DNA from: Chara braunii
Taxonomy: Eukaryota; Streptophyta; Charophyceae; Charales; Characeae
Assembly (NCBI GenBank): GCA_003427395.1
Contig: BFEA01000005.1
Span: forward strand, 5,337,943 to 5,365,051
Direction of reading: 5' to 3'
DNA: 27,109 nucleotides
Shown: positions 1 through 9,233 of the stretch, in pieces
How the letters are laid out: each line of letters starts with the position of its first letter
Numbering within the stretch: position 1 is the stretch's first letter
The notes under the pieces: model-generated
What the model was told of the DNA's origin: nothing
Databases searched by the model: none
Seen by the model: the letters and a program-made list of their open reading frames with translations, nothing else
Program-made: the position numbers and the translations under genes

Positions 1-74
<74 letters not shown>
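1..74. repeat. (GA)n microsatellite at window edge
   Basis: An uninterrupted GA dinucleotide run of 37 units starts at base 1, so its true length is unknown. A short (TG)n tract follows at about 112-126. Confidence 0.98.
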
Positions 75-77
<3 letters not shown>

Positions 78-1078
78 GGGAAGCCATAGCCGCTACCTGG
101 TTGAGAACCGCTGTGTGTGTGTGTGTGCGCGGCAGAGCCGCTGGTGATAAACATTCTTGTATATTGATAATTGGTATGAGCGCTGGTTCCCGCTGCATCC
201 GCTTGGTTTAGTCGCTGGCAAGGGGGAACGCCGGTGGGTGAAAAAAAAAAAGAAGAAGATCGGGGTTTCAAGTTGAGGGCCGAATAAAAGGGGCATAGCA
301 AGGAGCAAGAGGAGCTCGTACCTGCGAGCGAGGAGCTTCATCGACGGAACGTTCATTAGTGAAGTGCTTCGCTGCCCTGGCCCTGTCGTTTATTGCATTT
401 GAATTTTGTTGTGCATGGTACCTTCCCACATTGTTTTCTGGTGACCTCTGCTGCAATTAGGGTTTCTGTTGACGTCATCTGATACTTGGTCTCTTTGCTG
501 TTGTCGGGTCTGTCAATCTGTGAACGCATGGTCTAGGTCTAAGGTAGCAACTCGGCAGCCGGATGTATCTCTGGACCTAGTAGGGAGAACGGGCAATGAG
601 CAGCAGGCTCTCGTAAAAAAGCCAGGCTATGCCCAATAACGGTACTGACCGGCGTACGACCGAAGACTCTAAGAGACGCAGTGAGGAGTTGTAGAGGGCA
701 GAAGGGTTCGCCAGCTGTATAATGCACAGGTGTAGGGGTGAGACGTAAGCTCCACCAGTTGAGGACGCCAGGGAGTCCCCCCAAGGACGGATCCTGACCG
801 GCTAGCGGAATCGCTGGTGGTAGTTATACCCGAAAATCACTGCAATCAGTGAGAAACCAGTCTATGTCTTGAGAGCAATTTTCCTATGGTGGGCACGATG
901 TCCTGTTTGCGTCGTTAAATAATTCCTGAGGTCTGTGCTGGCAGAACTGCCGGTTGCCCACCGGATTGGAGGAGAGCTGTAGTGACAGACGTGGGGAGGG
1001 AAGTAGACTGTCAGACCCTAATTTAGGTAGGATTAGTACAGGTGTTGAGGACTGTCAAGTGTTAAGGTGTAGGTCTAC
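75..1078. other. No gene recognised; possible leader of the gag-like pseudogene
   Basis: No ORF here has domain-like content. Visible items are a short (TG)n tract (112-126), an A-rich run (241-260) and a TGACGTCA palindrome at 470-477, which is the consensus of bZIP sites but also expected by chance. The stretch lies immediately upstream of the gag-like ORF and could be an LTR or 5' leader. I could not find LTR termini or a primer-binding site in it. Confidence 0.4.
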
Positions 1079-1364
1079 GTGGTGAGGAGGTGGAGTCCAG
1101 TCTACGTGGTCATGGGGTTTGCCCAGCCGTTCGGCATGCATGTGGTGAGCCGTTCCGGTAGGTCAACGCAACCCTACTCCGCTGCGGAGCAGGCCGAAAT
1201 TGATAGGAAGTTGATCAAGAAGAGGAAGGAGGAGGAGGAGAAGAAAGAGGAGAAAAGGAAAAAGAAAGAAGAAGAGAAAGAGAGACTGGAGATGGAGAGG
1301 AAAGAGTTGGAAGAGAAGGTAAAGATTCTGGAGAAGCGAAAGCAAGAGGTGGAAGTGGTAGAAA

Positions 1365-1397
<33 letters not shown>

Positions 1398-1955
1398 TGG
1401 AAGAAGAAGAACGAGACGAAGGCAGGCTGGAGGATCCCAGACAAAGAACAGGAGTAAGGACTGAGAGGGGGGAATCTAGCCAACTACACTTCTACCCTCT
1501 TGACACCCAAACATGGATGGAGAAGTTTGGGTTTAGGAAGGACGAATGGGCGGAGGAATCAGAGGCCGAGCGGGTAGAGCTCGTGGCAAAGATGGAGGCG
1601 GCAAATGATGATACCAAAAGGGAGCTGATCATGCAGGAAACGGAAAATGAGTTACAGCAACGGCTCTTGACAAAGAAGAGAGCGGAGCTCGAAGAGGAGG
1701 AGGTTGAAAGCAGAAGGAGAGGAGCTCGAGCGTCAGTTAAGGGAGCAGAAAGAACGCGAGGGAGATTGGACAAGTGATCGCGCCCTTGTAGTGGACGCCC
1801 TGCTGCATATTAACAAAGAACTTACCGTCATCAACAAGTCGATAGTCCGGCTAGAGCAGCACAATCACGAGTTTAAGGGCACCTGGAATAACTATCTGAG
1901 TGCCGCCGCCCAGAGAAAAGATCAACGTGTCGAGGGGTACGCCCAGCAGTTATAG
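1079..1955 (+). pseudogene. Coiled-coil gag-like ORF, 5' part, one frameshift
   Basis: The open frame 1079-1777 begins with GTG; its first in-frame ATG is at 1112, the only plausible eukaryotic start. After about 25 residues the protein becomes a long Lys/Glu-rich segment with an almost pure Glu run near residues 97-107, predicted coiled coil. A less biased part with Trp-Met-Glu-Lys-Phe follows, then more helix. Near 1701-1712 the frame slips by one base and the helix continues in the frame 1704-1955, ending at TAG 1953-1955. Long charged coiled-coil N-termini like this precede the capsid in some plant Ty3/gypsy gag proteins. No capsid or zinc knuckle is visible in this part. The same frame resumes after the insertion at 1963-2679. 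A host coiled-coil gene is the alternative. Confidence 0.55.
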
Positions 1956-1962
1956 GCATACA

Positions 1963-2679
1963 TGCAAGCGCACGTCGTGCGGGCGGTTCCCTACGTGCGG
2001 CGCACGCGCCCGACCGATCCCGTGCGGCGCACGAGTGTGCGGAGAACGACCCGTCACCCCCCTCAGGAAAAAAAAAAAGGCCGTGGTCGAAACGGTGCGT
2101 TTGAGGCCCCCCACCAAAATTATAAGCGAGATGAAAAAAAAATTTACAGGAGTAATGCCTCCCCTTGCTCCTCCTCCCCTTCCTCATCCTCCATGTCTCC
2201 TCCTCACTTCTCTTTTTCGTCTCCTCCTCCTCCTCCTCCTCCTCCTGTTCGTCCTCCTCCTCCTGCCCTTCCTCATCCTCCTTGTCTCGTCCTCATCTTC
2301 CATGCCTCCTCGTCTCCTTCCCTTCCTCGTGTCCTCCCTTTCCTCCTGTCCTCCCCTTCCTCGCCGTCCATGTCTCCTCCTCCTCCCACTCGTCCTCCTC
2401 CTGCCCTTCCTCTTCTCCCTCTGTCCATCTCTTCTCCTCCCCCATCTCGACGACTCCTCATTGTCCTCGCTATCCTCGTCGTCCTCCTCGTCCACATCCT
2501 CCTCCTCCTCTCCATATCCCCCTCTCCTTGCCATATCCCCATCTTCCTGCCATACGCCCCTGTTCCCCCTCCCAAAAAAAGATAAAATAATAAAAAACCT
2601 GCACGATTCCGCACAAGCACCCCCCCCACCGAACTCCGTACGGAACTCTGCACGAATGTGCGGCTCGTGCGGTTGCAAG
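1963..2679. mobile_element. Probable insertion within gag, 6-bp flanking repeat, pyrimidine-rich core
   Basis: TGCAAG occurs at 1963-1968 and again at 2674-2679. Removing one copy plus the 705 bp between them (711 bp, 237 codons) leaves the gag frame in phase, so the segment looks like an insertion with a target-site duplication. Its ends are rich in GTGCGG and its complement: near 1976, 1995, 2021 and 2037 on the left, and 2658 and 2667 on the right. Both termini carry CGCACG-type sequence in inverted orientation. The middle is a CTCCTC-type tract. No transposase is present, so it would be non-autonomous. The class is unclear: a 6-bp duplication fits no common plant DNA transposon exactly. 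Confidence 0.45.
2158..2572. repeat. Pyrimidine-rich (TCC)n-like low-complexity tract
   Basis: About 400 bases of imperfect TCC/TCCTC repeats with almost no purines on the plus strand. Long reading frames open on both strands here (Ser/Pro/Leu-rich on plus, Arg/Glu/Gly-rich on minus), as expected for any three-base-periodic repeat, and are not evidence of genes. It forms the core of the candidate insertion 1963-2679. Confidence 0.9.
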
Positions 2680-2915
2680 TATGGTTAGAGGGTATATTTA
2701 CCACAAAATTAATAGACATTGTCACCACCTTGAGAGCAGGAAGTGGTAGTGGAGGTGGAGATGGTGGAGGAGACGGCGATGGAGATCCCAAGGAGGGGGA
2801 CAGAAAGGTCGATCCTAGTCAGCCTGAAGGGGGCGAGAGAAGGGAAAACATGGAGGTGAAGCTTCCCTAGATATCCACTGGGAAGAGAGGAGAATTTCTT
2901 TCATTGGAAAGCACA
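2680..2915 (+). pseudogene. Gag-like pseudogene, continuation after the insertion
   Basis: The frame used at 1704-1955 resumes here and reads through a helix-like stretch, then a Gly/Asp/Ser-rich linker (about 2740-2800), and stops at TAG 2868-2870. Two frames further on, 2870-2915 reads REENFFHWKAHMGT, which resembles the start of a retrotransposon capsid domain (an FxxW-type motif). This suggests a coiled coil, linker and capsid-start order typical of a gag N-terminal half. The capsid is then cut off or runs into element A. The capsid assignment rests on a short motif and is tentative. Confidence 0.4.
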
Positions 2916-2959
2916 CATGGGCACCCCACTCCTCCTCCTACTCCTCGCTCGATCTATGT

Positions 2960-4409
2960 CTGTCGTCTTGAGACCGAGCTTGCCTAGATCCGGGCCGACC
3001 TCACACTCTAAGCTTGCCTAGATCCGGGCCGACCTCGCACTCTTACGTCTTCAACGACCCCTACCATCACAGGTGGTCGCGCCTTCGGGCGCACCCCCTT
3101 CTTCCTCTACTCTTCCTTCCATGCCGGCTCGCTTCCCTCGCCCTGCACCCCCTCCACCCCCATCCTACCTCCCTGCTACTCCCAGGTTGTTGCGACCTCT
3201 TCTACCACAGCTCCCTCACAGCCTATCATTGCTGCCCCCGTCGCTCCCCCATGCGGCCCGAGCGTACAGTCAGTTGTGCCCCCTCCTCCCAAACCTGCGC
3301 CGACTTACTCAGCCGTAGCGCAGGCCTCTGCTCCTCGATCTCCTCGCCGCCAAAACAGTGGCGCACCAATCGTCTGCTTGACGGCATTGCCTTGTATGAT
3401 GGTACAAGGATACGCGTGTCTCGGTGGCTGCAGTCTGCCACCCGCACGCTCCAGCTCATGGGCGTCCCACCCAACACGTGGGTGGCTCACTTCTCCACGC
3501 GCCTGCGTGGCGGTCCTTTCGATGCCTGGGAGGATTCTTACACTCACTCCCTTCGTGAGGATCGGACCCCGACCTTCATGGATTTTCAGGCGTTCCTCGA
3601 GGATCGCTTCGGGCCCAACATGACGTGACTGACGCCTTTGAGCGTGTTGTCTGTACACGCTGGTCCGGCTCTGGCACTGCCGGCCTAGACCACCACATCC
3701 AGGTCTTTCAAGACGCCCGCCCCATTTGAGATGTGGCGTTCCTCCCCGAGGCTGCCCTCATCGATCGTTTCTTGGCCAGCCTTCCCCTTGAGTACCGCTC
3801 TAAGGTATGACGGTACGACTTCACATCCGTCCCGCAGGCTTACGAGGCCGCCGAGGCCCATCAGCGGATACGGACCCGTTTTCAACCCACTTCCTCCTCC
3901 CAGCCTCAACGTACTGGTTACGCTCCCCCCTCCTCTCACGACACTTTCCAGCGTCGTTCCCCTTTCCACGCTCATCCCCGCCGTTCCGCACAGCAGGGTC
4001 GTCACTTCACTCGCCGCTTCAGCGCGCTCGAGTATGGTGAGCAAGACGTTGTTGCCCCGTTGTCACCTGAGGGTGACCATAGCGACGACCTCGACCTCTG
4101 CGACGCCTCCAGCTCGCCCTCTCCACCCTCTCCTGGCCACGCAGCCGCTCTGGTCACGCTGGCACGTCGCCCCCCGAGCTCCCTCAGCAGAACCTCCCTC
4201 AGGGCTTTGTCCCTCCTCACGATGTGCTTTCCGCTGAGGAGCGCATGGCCATTTTGGGCCGGCGTGGGTTTTTGCGCTACCGCCAGGACGATCATACCTC
4301 CTCGCGGTGCCCTTACACTGCCGCCCTCGACCGCCACTACACTGAGCTCTCTCACCAGTGTCGTGCTCAGTCCCCCTCCGACGCCTCGCATCCCCGCCGC
4401 GCCTCCTAG
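2960..4409 (+). pseudogene. gag: Element A gag (capsid and degenerate zinc-knuckle region)
   Basis: Gag forms the particle shell that packages element RNA in the cytoplasm. A short coiled coil (2960-3060) and a Pro-rich stretch (about 3100-3350) lead to a capsid-like domain. The latter includes LYDGTRIRVSRWLQSATRTL and a second motif ending FLEDRFGP (3376-3620). The frame stops at 3626-3628. The capsid C-terminal half continues from 3631 in the next frame, with TGA stops at 3727-3729 and 3808-3810. A third frame (4224-4409) has GFLRYRQDDHTSSRCPY, which keeps the His-x4-Cys end of a zinc knuckle but not the leading cysteines. These breaks make it non-functional. Confidence 0.75.
2977..3044 (+). 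repeat. 34-bp tandem duplication
   Basis: Two adjacent 34-bp units (2977-3010 and 3011-3044) differ at two positions. Each unit encodes an ELA.IRADL-type heptad-like stretch, so the repeat probably lies in a coiled-coil part of element A gag. The length is not a multiple of three, so the second unit is in another frame. Confidence 0.9.
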
Positions 4410-4423
4410 CCACGGTGCGGTGC

Positions 4424-4719
4424 ACACCTACGCCCTCCTCAGTAGTCGGCTTCCCAACATCTCCGTCGCGGTTTGCCCCTCTCGCTACTAGAGTTGAGGT
4501 ATCTCAGGCCCCGACAGAGTGTACTCAGCCCTCTGTCGCAGTATCGCCTGCTCCTCTGCAGACCACCGTGTACACCTACGCCCTCCTTAGTTGTCGGCTT
4601 CCCGACATCTCCGTCGCGGTTTGCCCCTCTCGCTACTGGAGTTGAGGTATCGCAGGACCTGACAAAGTGTACTCAGCCCTCTATCGCAGTATTGTCTTCT
4701 CCTCTGCAGACCACAGTCT
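4424..4719 (+). repeat. 148-bp tandem duplication in the gag-protease spacer of element A
   Basis: Units 4424-4571 and 4572-4719 match base for base over most of their length, with scattered substitutions. 148 is not divisible by three, so the second unit is read in a different frame. The resulting in-frame TAG and TGA codons fall between gag and protease. Confidence 0.9.
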
Positions 4720-5419
4720 CCCCTCCTACCTCTTCGCGACTATTGACACATCGAGCCATTCGCTCAGCCCCTTGCAGCAAGCAGCTTGCGACTCGCGAGG
4801 ACGTTGTGTCCTCTCTTCTGGACTTGAGCATGCTCCAGGCTCGTCAGGAGCGACTCACCCTCCATGTCGCTGCACTGCATCGCCTTCTCACCATCCTCTC
4901 TGACCCTGATCGCACCCTCCCGATCATTCCAGTACGATTGGGGACCTCCACGAGGGTGTACTCAGCGCTATGGGATTCCGGTTCTCAGGGCGACTTCATT
5001 CACCCACGTGTGGTGAAAGAAGCCCGTTTACCCATGACAAGATCTCCGACTCCCATCTCCGTCACCTAGGGGATGACAAGACCCAACGCTTCTTCGATCA
5101 AACGGTCACCGACCTCCCTTTCTTCCTCACTCTGGAGCCGACTGATCGTCCCTCGACGTCTCGTCGTCAACGCTCCTCTGCACATTTCGATGTGATGGAG
5201 ATGGGGTACGACTTCATTCTCGGTACTCCGTGGTCTCGTAGGTTTTGTAGCACCGAGGCCGATCGGGCGACCAACACTCTCGTTCTCAGAACGAAGTGTG
5301 GACAGACGTATCGTGTACCTTTCATAGGTACCACTGCGACACCATGGCCCAATCCTCCTCCCCTGGAGCCTTACGCGCCCACACCAGATCCTACTATCAC
5401 CTTCACCTCGCCCCGATAG
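4473..5419 (+). pseudogene. Element A aspartic protease (retropepsin), frameshifted
   Basis: Retropepsins work as homodimers that cut the Gag-Pol polyprotein. The frame 4473-5069 contains a helical spacer and then IPVRLGTSTRVYSALWDSGS, where the catalytic Asp-Ser-Gly lies at 4974-4982. That frame ends at TAG 5067-5069. The domain continues one frame over as LGDDKTQRFF, then the second retropepsin signature YDFILGTPW near 5206-5232, and ends at 5417-5419. Both key motifs survive but a small indel near 5067 separates them. Confidence 0.8.
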
Positions 5420-5583
5420 TTCACCCACTTCATTAGACAGGACGACATCACCTTCTTTACAGTGAACGTTACGGATCTCTTGCACTATGATCCACCCCGT
5501 CCAGACGTCGAGCCCATCTCTCTGGAGCCAGATCCTCCTTTTATCTCCATGGCTTCCATCTCTACTTCCCGCCCTCCGCCGTC

Positions 5584-6680
5584 CGTCGAGTCCACCTCGC
5601 CATCGCGCGTTGCGCTGACGCTAAGGAAATCGCACGCTATACGGCCGACCTGGAGCCCACAGTTCGTGACCTCATTCAAGAGTACCACGATGTTTTCCGA
5701 TCGCCGTTCTCGTACGCAGACATTCCACCGATGCGCGACGTCGAGCATTCCATCCAGCTTGTGCTTTACTATCCTGTTCGCCACCAGCCACCCTACAAAC
5801 TCTCGATCCCCGAGGCCACCGAACTCGAGCGTCAACTTGAGCTCCTGAGACTGGGTTTCATCAAACCCAAGGACTCCCCGTGGGGTGCACCCGTCCTCTT
5901 TGCTCGCAAAGCGGATGGAACTCTCCGTCTCTGCATCGATTATCGCGGCCTTAACCGCTACACGGTTAAGAACAACTACCCCATGCCTCGTGCCGACGAG
6001 CTGTTCAACTGCCTAGCAGGCACCCGCTTCTTTACGAAGATTGATCTTCGTAGCGGTTACCATCAGATCCGCGTCGCTGCAGAGGACCAGCCAAAGACCG
6101 CCTTTCGATCGTGCTTCGACCACTACGAGTTCACAGTGATGCACCCGCTACCTTCCAGAGGACGATGAACAATATCGTCAGGGACATCCTTGAAGAATAC
6201 GTTCTCGTATACCTGGATGATATCCTGATCTAGAGTCGTACCCTTGAGGAGCATCTCAGACACCTCCACGACGTCCTTGACCGCTTGCGCAGACATGGCT
6301 TCTACGCCAAGCTGAGCAAGTGCCGCTTTGCCCAACACAAAGTGGATTTCTTAGGACACTACGTGTCTGACCAGGGTCTCCACATAGACGACGCGAAGGT
6401 CACTTCTATTGTGGAGTGGCCCATCCTCACATCCACCAAGCAGCTTCGCAGCTTCCTAGGCCTCACTAACTACTACAGTAATTTCATCCAGGGATACGCT
6501 AGGTATTCCTACGCCCTTACCTCCACCCTCCTCCGGAAGACCCCGCCATGGTCTTGGACACCCCTCCACGAGGACGCCTTTCACGCCCTCAAGAAGGCGG
6601 TGACATGTGCAGCGGTTCTCCACCTACCCGATTTTGATCACCCTTTTATCCTTACGACAATGCGCCAGACTTCGCTCTAG
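5584..6680 (+). pseudogene. Element A reverse transcriptase, deletion and stop in palm
   Basis: The RT N-terminus reads [20 protein letters not shown] in frame 1 upstream of an ATG at 5731. The domain continues with [20 protein letters not shown] and IDYRGLN (fingers) and [11 protein letters not shown] with the first catalytic Asp (motif A). Near 6140 about 19 bases are missing just after FTVM, which removes a conserved Gly/Asn-containing segment and shifts the frame. The next frame carries YLDDIL (6210-6227; second and third catalytic Asp), then a TAG at 6231-6233. The thumb and connection follow as CRFAQHKVDFLGHYVSDQGL and the frame stops at 6678-6680. It would copy element RNA to cDNA if intact. 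Confidence 0.85.
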
Positions 6681-7215
6681 AAGCAGTGCTTTCTCAGATT
6701 TTCCCCTCCTCTCCTGATTCCTCTCGTCCTCGCATCCCTCGCTTTCCACCCCCTACCCCTACCACTGCTTCCCGCCTGACGCCTACTCGTCCATCTACTG
6801 ACGACCTTTCTCTTGACTACTCTCCTACCATCGCCGAGGACGACACTGTCGAGTCTCGCTCAGGTGATTGTCCGATAGCCTTCTACTCCCGCCAGCTCCT
6901 GCCCACTGAGATAAACTACACTGCTGATGAACGTGAGGTTCTCGCAGTAGTTTATGCCACTCGGCATTGGCGTCACTACCTGCACGGGGCACCATTCACG
7001 GTGCGCACGAACAACTTTGTTGTCCAAGATTTTCTGACAAAGCCGAAGCTCACTCCTCGACAGGCTCGCTGGTGGCGCGACCTATCCAAGTTTAGTTTCA
7101 CCACTAAACACATCAAGGGTGAGACCAATCGGGTCGCAAACGCCTTATCCCGACACCCTCACTATAATGTGGAGCAGATCCAGCTCGCTGCCATCTCGGT
7201 CACCACCGTCCACCA
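6655..7215 (+). pseudogene. Element A RNase H domain with insertion and substituted acidic residues
   Basis: A one-base slip near 6660 moves the frame to 6662-7414. It reads APDFALEAVLSQ, then about 55 Ser/Pro/Thr-rich residues, then the RNase H core PIAFYSRQLLPTEINYTADE and REVLAVVYATRHWRHYLHG. The position where Ty3/gypsy RNase H usually has an Asp (RTD) reads RTNN, and the terminal ADALSR motif reads ANALSR. Both are Asp-to-Asn changes at sites that normally bind metal, so the enzyme was probably inactive even without the frameshifts. RNase H would degrade the RNA strand during cDNA synthesis. Confidence 0.8.
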
Positions 7216-8310
7216 CTCCGTGACCACGAGTTTCGCACTCAGTACTGCCACTACCCCGACTATCGCAACATCCATGCGACCCTTTGGAGTGGCAAGCCCG
7301 TCCCGAACTACTCTCTCGGGGACAACGGTCTTGTGTACTGGCACGATTCACAGGGCACCAGAGAGCCCCGTATCTGCGTTCCCTCCACTGGACAACTACG
7401 TGTTCGGGCAGTAGTAGAGTTCCATGACCAGGCAGCCGCCGGACATATGGGCTTCCACAAGATGTTGGCTCGTGTGAGCCGCCTGTACGTCTGGCCAAAG
7501 CACAAGGACTTTGTGAAGGACTACGTCGCAAAGTGTCCCACCTGTCAGGAGGTGAACAGTGCGAACCACCTGCCCTATGGTTTGCTCCAGCCTCTTCCTA
7601 TCCCTGAGGGTCGTTGGCAGTCCATCTCGATGGACTTTATCGGTTCTCTCCGTCCTCCGACCCCCCGCGGTCATGATGTTATCCTGGTCGTCGCCGACCG
7701 CTTCACGAAACGCGCACGCTTTGTTCCGTGCCGTTATGCCATCTGTGCATGTGAGATCGACCGAGTCGTGCGTAACCACGGCTTAACTCCGAGCATCATA
7801 TCTGGCCGTGACCCGCGCTTTACCAATCGATTCTTGCGACGGCTCCACGAGGTGTACGACACCCAGCTCCGCTTCTCGTCTTACCATCCCCAGACTGATG
7901 GTCAGACCGAGTTTACGAACAGGACTCTTGGAGATATTCTCCAAAAGATTGTTCACGATGACCAGCTCGTCGACATTGAGGCTCTTCCTCGACGACATTC
8001 AGGACTTCTCATTATGGACGTCATCGGTAGCTTCATGGACTTCGTCACGATCAGTTCGTCCTACTTCAGACGTCGTCACTCTCTTACCACTTCACCCTGT
8101 ATAGTACCCTGGTTGTGTCGCATGGTGGTCTCCCTTCGCCGGGTTCCTCTGAGTTGGGCTCTCCCTTGGTCTACGCATAAGCATCGGGACACTAGCGTTG
8201 CCCTGGCTTCCCAACTTACGGATCTAGCTCAGACTTCTCACTTTAGGAGTCATCTGCATGATTCCCTTACCCATCACTTTTTTTACCCTCTGTCGGCCCT
8301 CCCGCCCTAG
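7216..8310 (+). pseudogene. Element A integrase, zinc finger and DDE core present, C-terminus lost
   Basis: Integrase joins cDNA to chromosomal DNA in the nucleus. From about 7216 frame 1 reads an N-terminal segment, an HHCC zinc finger (FHDQAAAGHMG to CPTCQ, about 7420-7549) and the catalytic core. The triad is present: Asp at 7633-7635 (MDFIG), Asp at 7810-7812 (GRDPRF) and Glu at 7909-7911 (DGQTEF). Between CRYAICACE and IDRVV a few residues usual in the family are missing without changing frame. After about 7960 the similarity ends; the frame stays open to a stop at 8308-8310 but the rest is not integrase-like. No chromodomain was seen. Confidence 0.85.
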
Positions 8311-9001
8311 TTAGGCAGCCTTACATGCTTCATCTAGGTGCGCCCAGTATACCAGGCTCCCTTATTCCCTTGCATGGTCGACCCTTCATAGTGGTCACCC
8401 CTTTAGTCGAGCATTACCCGCCCTGATGGTCTATCTGTTAGGGTCATTGGTTTTGTTTGCTCCCAGTTCCCTACCCTCATTTAGCCTGATGACATGCGTC
8501 TCCCTTTCATTATGTGTGGATGCCCTTAGGAGTTTATCGACCCCTAGGCTGCATTCGCCACCCTCAGAGACCATCCCACCCTATGGTTTGCGACACCATG
8601 TGACATATGGTTGTCTTGTTGTTGCTTTGTTGCTCTCAAACTGAGGCTACTACCTCTAACATTTCTAGGATTTAGTTGTTTCTGGTTTTGCTGTTCTTAG
8701 GACTTATACACTAGTCAATTGTTTCGAGACTGAGGCTACTGCCTCCAATATTCTAGGATTTAGCTGTCATTACTTTCCGCTTTCCTAGGACATGTATACT
8801 AGTTAGTTTCTTTTGCTTTCACTTAAGGCTGTTAGTTGTGACATTGTTTTTTTTGTGACACTTTCTATCCTAGGTTGCATCGCATGGACTCAACATGGAG
8901 CTTGCTCCACATCCTAGACTACTCGGGTTTTCTTGTTCTGTGGTCAAGTTCCGCTTCTTGGCGGAAGTGTGCTTGTATCTTGGCGATCCATCACAGGCCG
9001 A
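8311..9001. other. Non-coding tail of element A, possibly its 3' LTR
   Basis: No coding similarity. The sequence becomes T-rich and contains a diverged 89-bp tandem repeat (8641-8820). Its position directly after integrase is where a polypurine tract and 3' LTR should be, but I found no purine tract, no TG/CA ends and no second copy upstream of gag to confirm an LTR. Confidence 0.4.
8641..8820. repeat. Diverged 89-bp tandem duplication
   Basis: Both units start CTGAGGCTACT, at 8641 and 8730. They share TTCTAGGATTTAG, TAGGAC and ATACTAGT-like blocks in the same order. A third, weaker start (AAGGCTGTTAGTTGT) follows near 8825. Confidence 0.75.
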
Positions 9002-9046
9002 GGATCGTATAGTGAACCTCTGGTTGGCTTGTGAGACCAGCCCCTT

Positions 9047-9157
9047 GGCCTGTTCTCACAGGCCTGTGTTGTATTCGGGGTAGTCCAGTCCAGGACGGTA
9101 CCTCTGTCGGTACCAGCGAGTCCAGTCCAGTCCAACCAATCCGTCGGGGTATACCCC
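9047..9157. repeat. Hairpin and palindrome cluster in the 194-bp unit
   Basis: GGCCTGT (9047-9053), a 4-nt loop, and ACAGGCC (9058-9064) form a perfect 7-bp hairpin. A GGTACC pair brackets CTGTC-type sequence near 9097-9114. GGGGTATACCCC at 9146-9157 is a perfect 12-bp palindrome. Function unknown; LTR R/U5-like or regulatory structure is possible. Confidence 0.7.
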
Positions 9158-9195
9158 AACCAGACTTGTATTTTGGGGTCATTCTACATTCGCAC

Positions 9196-9233
9196 CTGTC
9201 TCTTATACACATCTAGATGTGTATAAGAGACAG
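9196..9233. other. Nextera mate-pair junction adapter left in the assembly
   Basis: The 19 bases CTGTCTCTTATACACATCT are followed directly by their reverse complement. This is the Tn5 mosaic end joined to itself, the junction adapter of Nextera mate-pair libraries. It is synthetic, not genomic. Reading frames that cross it give artefactual peptides (for example SYTHLDVYKRQ). Confidence 0.98.

Larger units (their letters stand above)
2940..8310 (+). mobile_element. Element A: decayed Ty3/gypsy LTR retrotransposon, plus strand
   Basis: The order gag, retropepsin, RT, RNase H, integrase is that of Ty3/gypsy (Metaviridae-type) elements. The domains are each recognisable but spread over all three forward frames, with at least six frame changes or stops, so no polyprotein can be made. 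The element is GC- and CpG-rich. I could not define either LTR: the 5' side runs into the upstream gag-like pseudogene, and the 3' side continues as an A+T-richer non-coding tail to about 9600. No primer-binding site was seen upstream of gag. Confidence 0.85.

Noticed and set aside
1163-1483. Phe/Leu-rich minus-strand frame
   Set aside because: It is the antisense of the Lys/Glu-rich gag coiled coil; poly-Glu codons read as Phe/Leu on the other strand.
1873-2791. Several Ser/Pro-rich and Arg/Glu-rich frames in the pyrimidine tract
   Set aside because: All six frames stay open because of the three-base-periodic repeat; there is no domain content.
6921-6927. CTGATGA on the plus strand
   Set aside because: It is the conserved RNase H coding sequence of element A, with no paired stem II or GAAA behind it.
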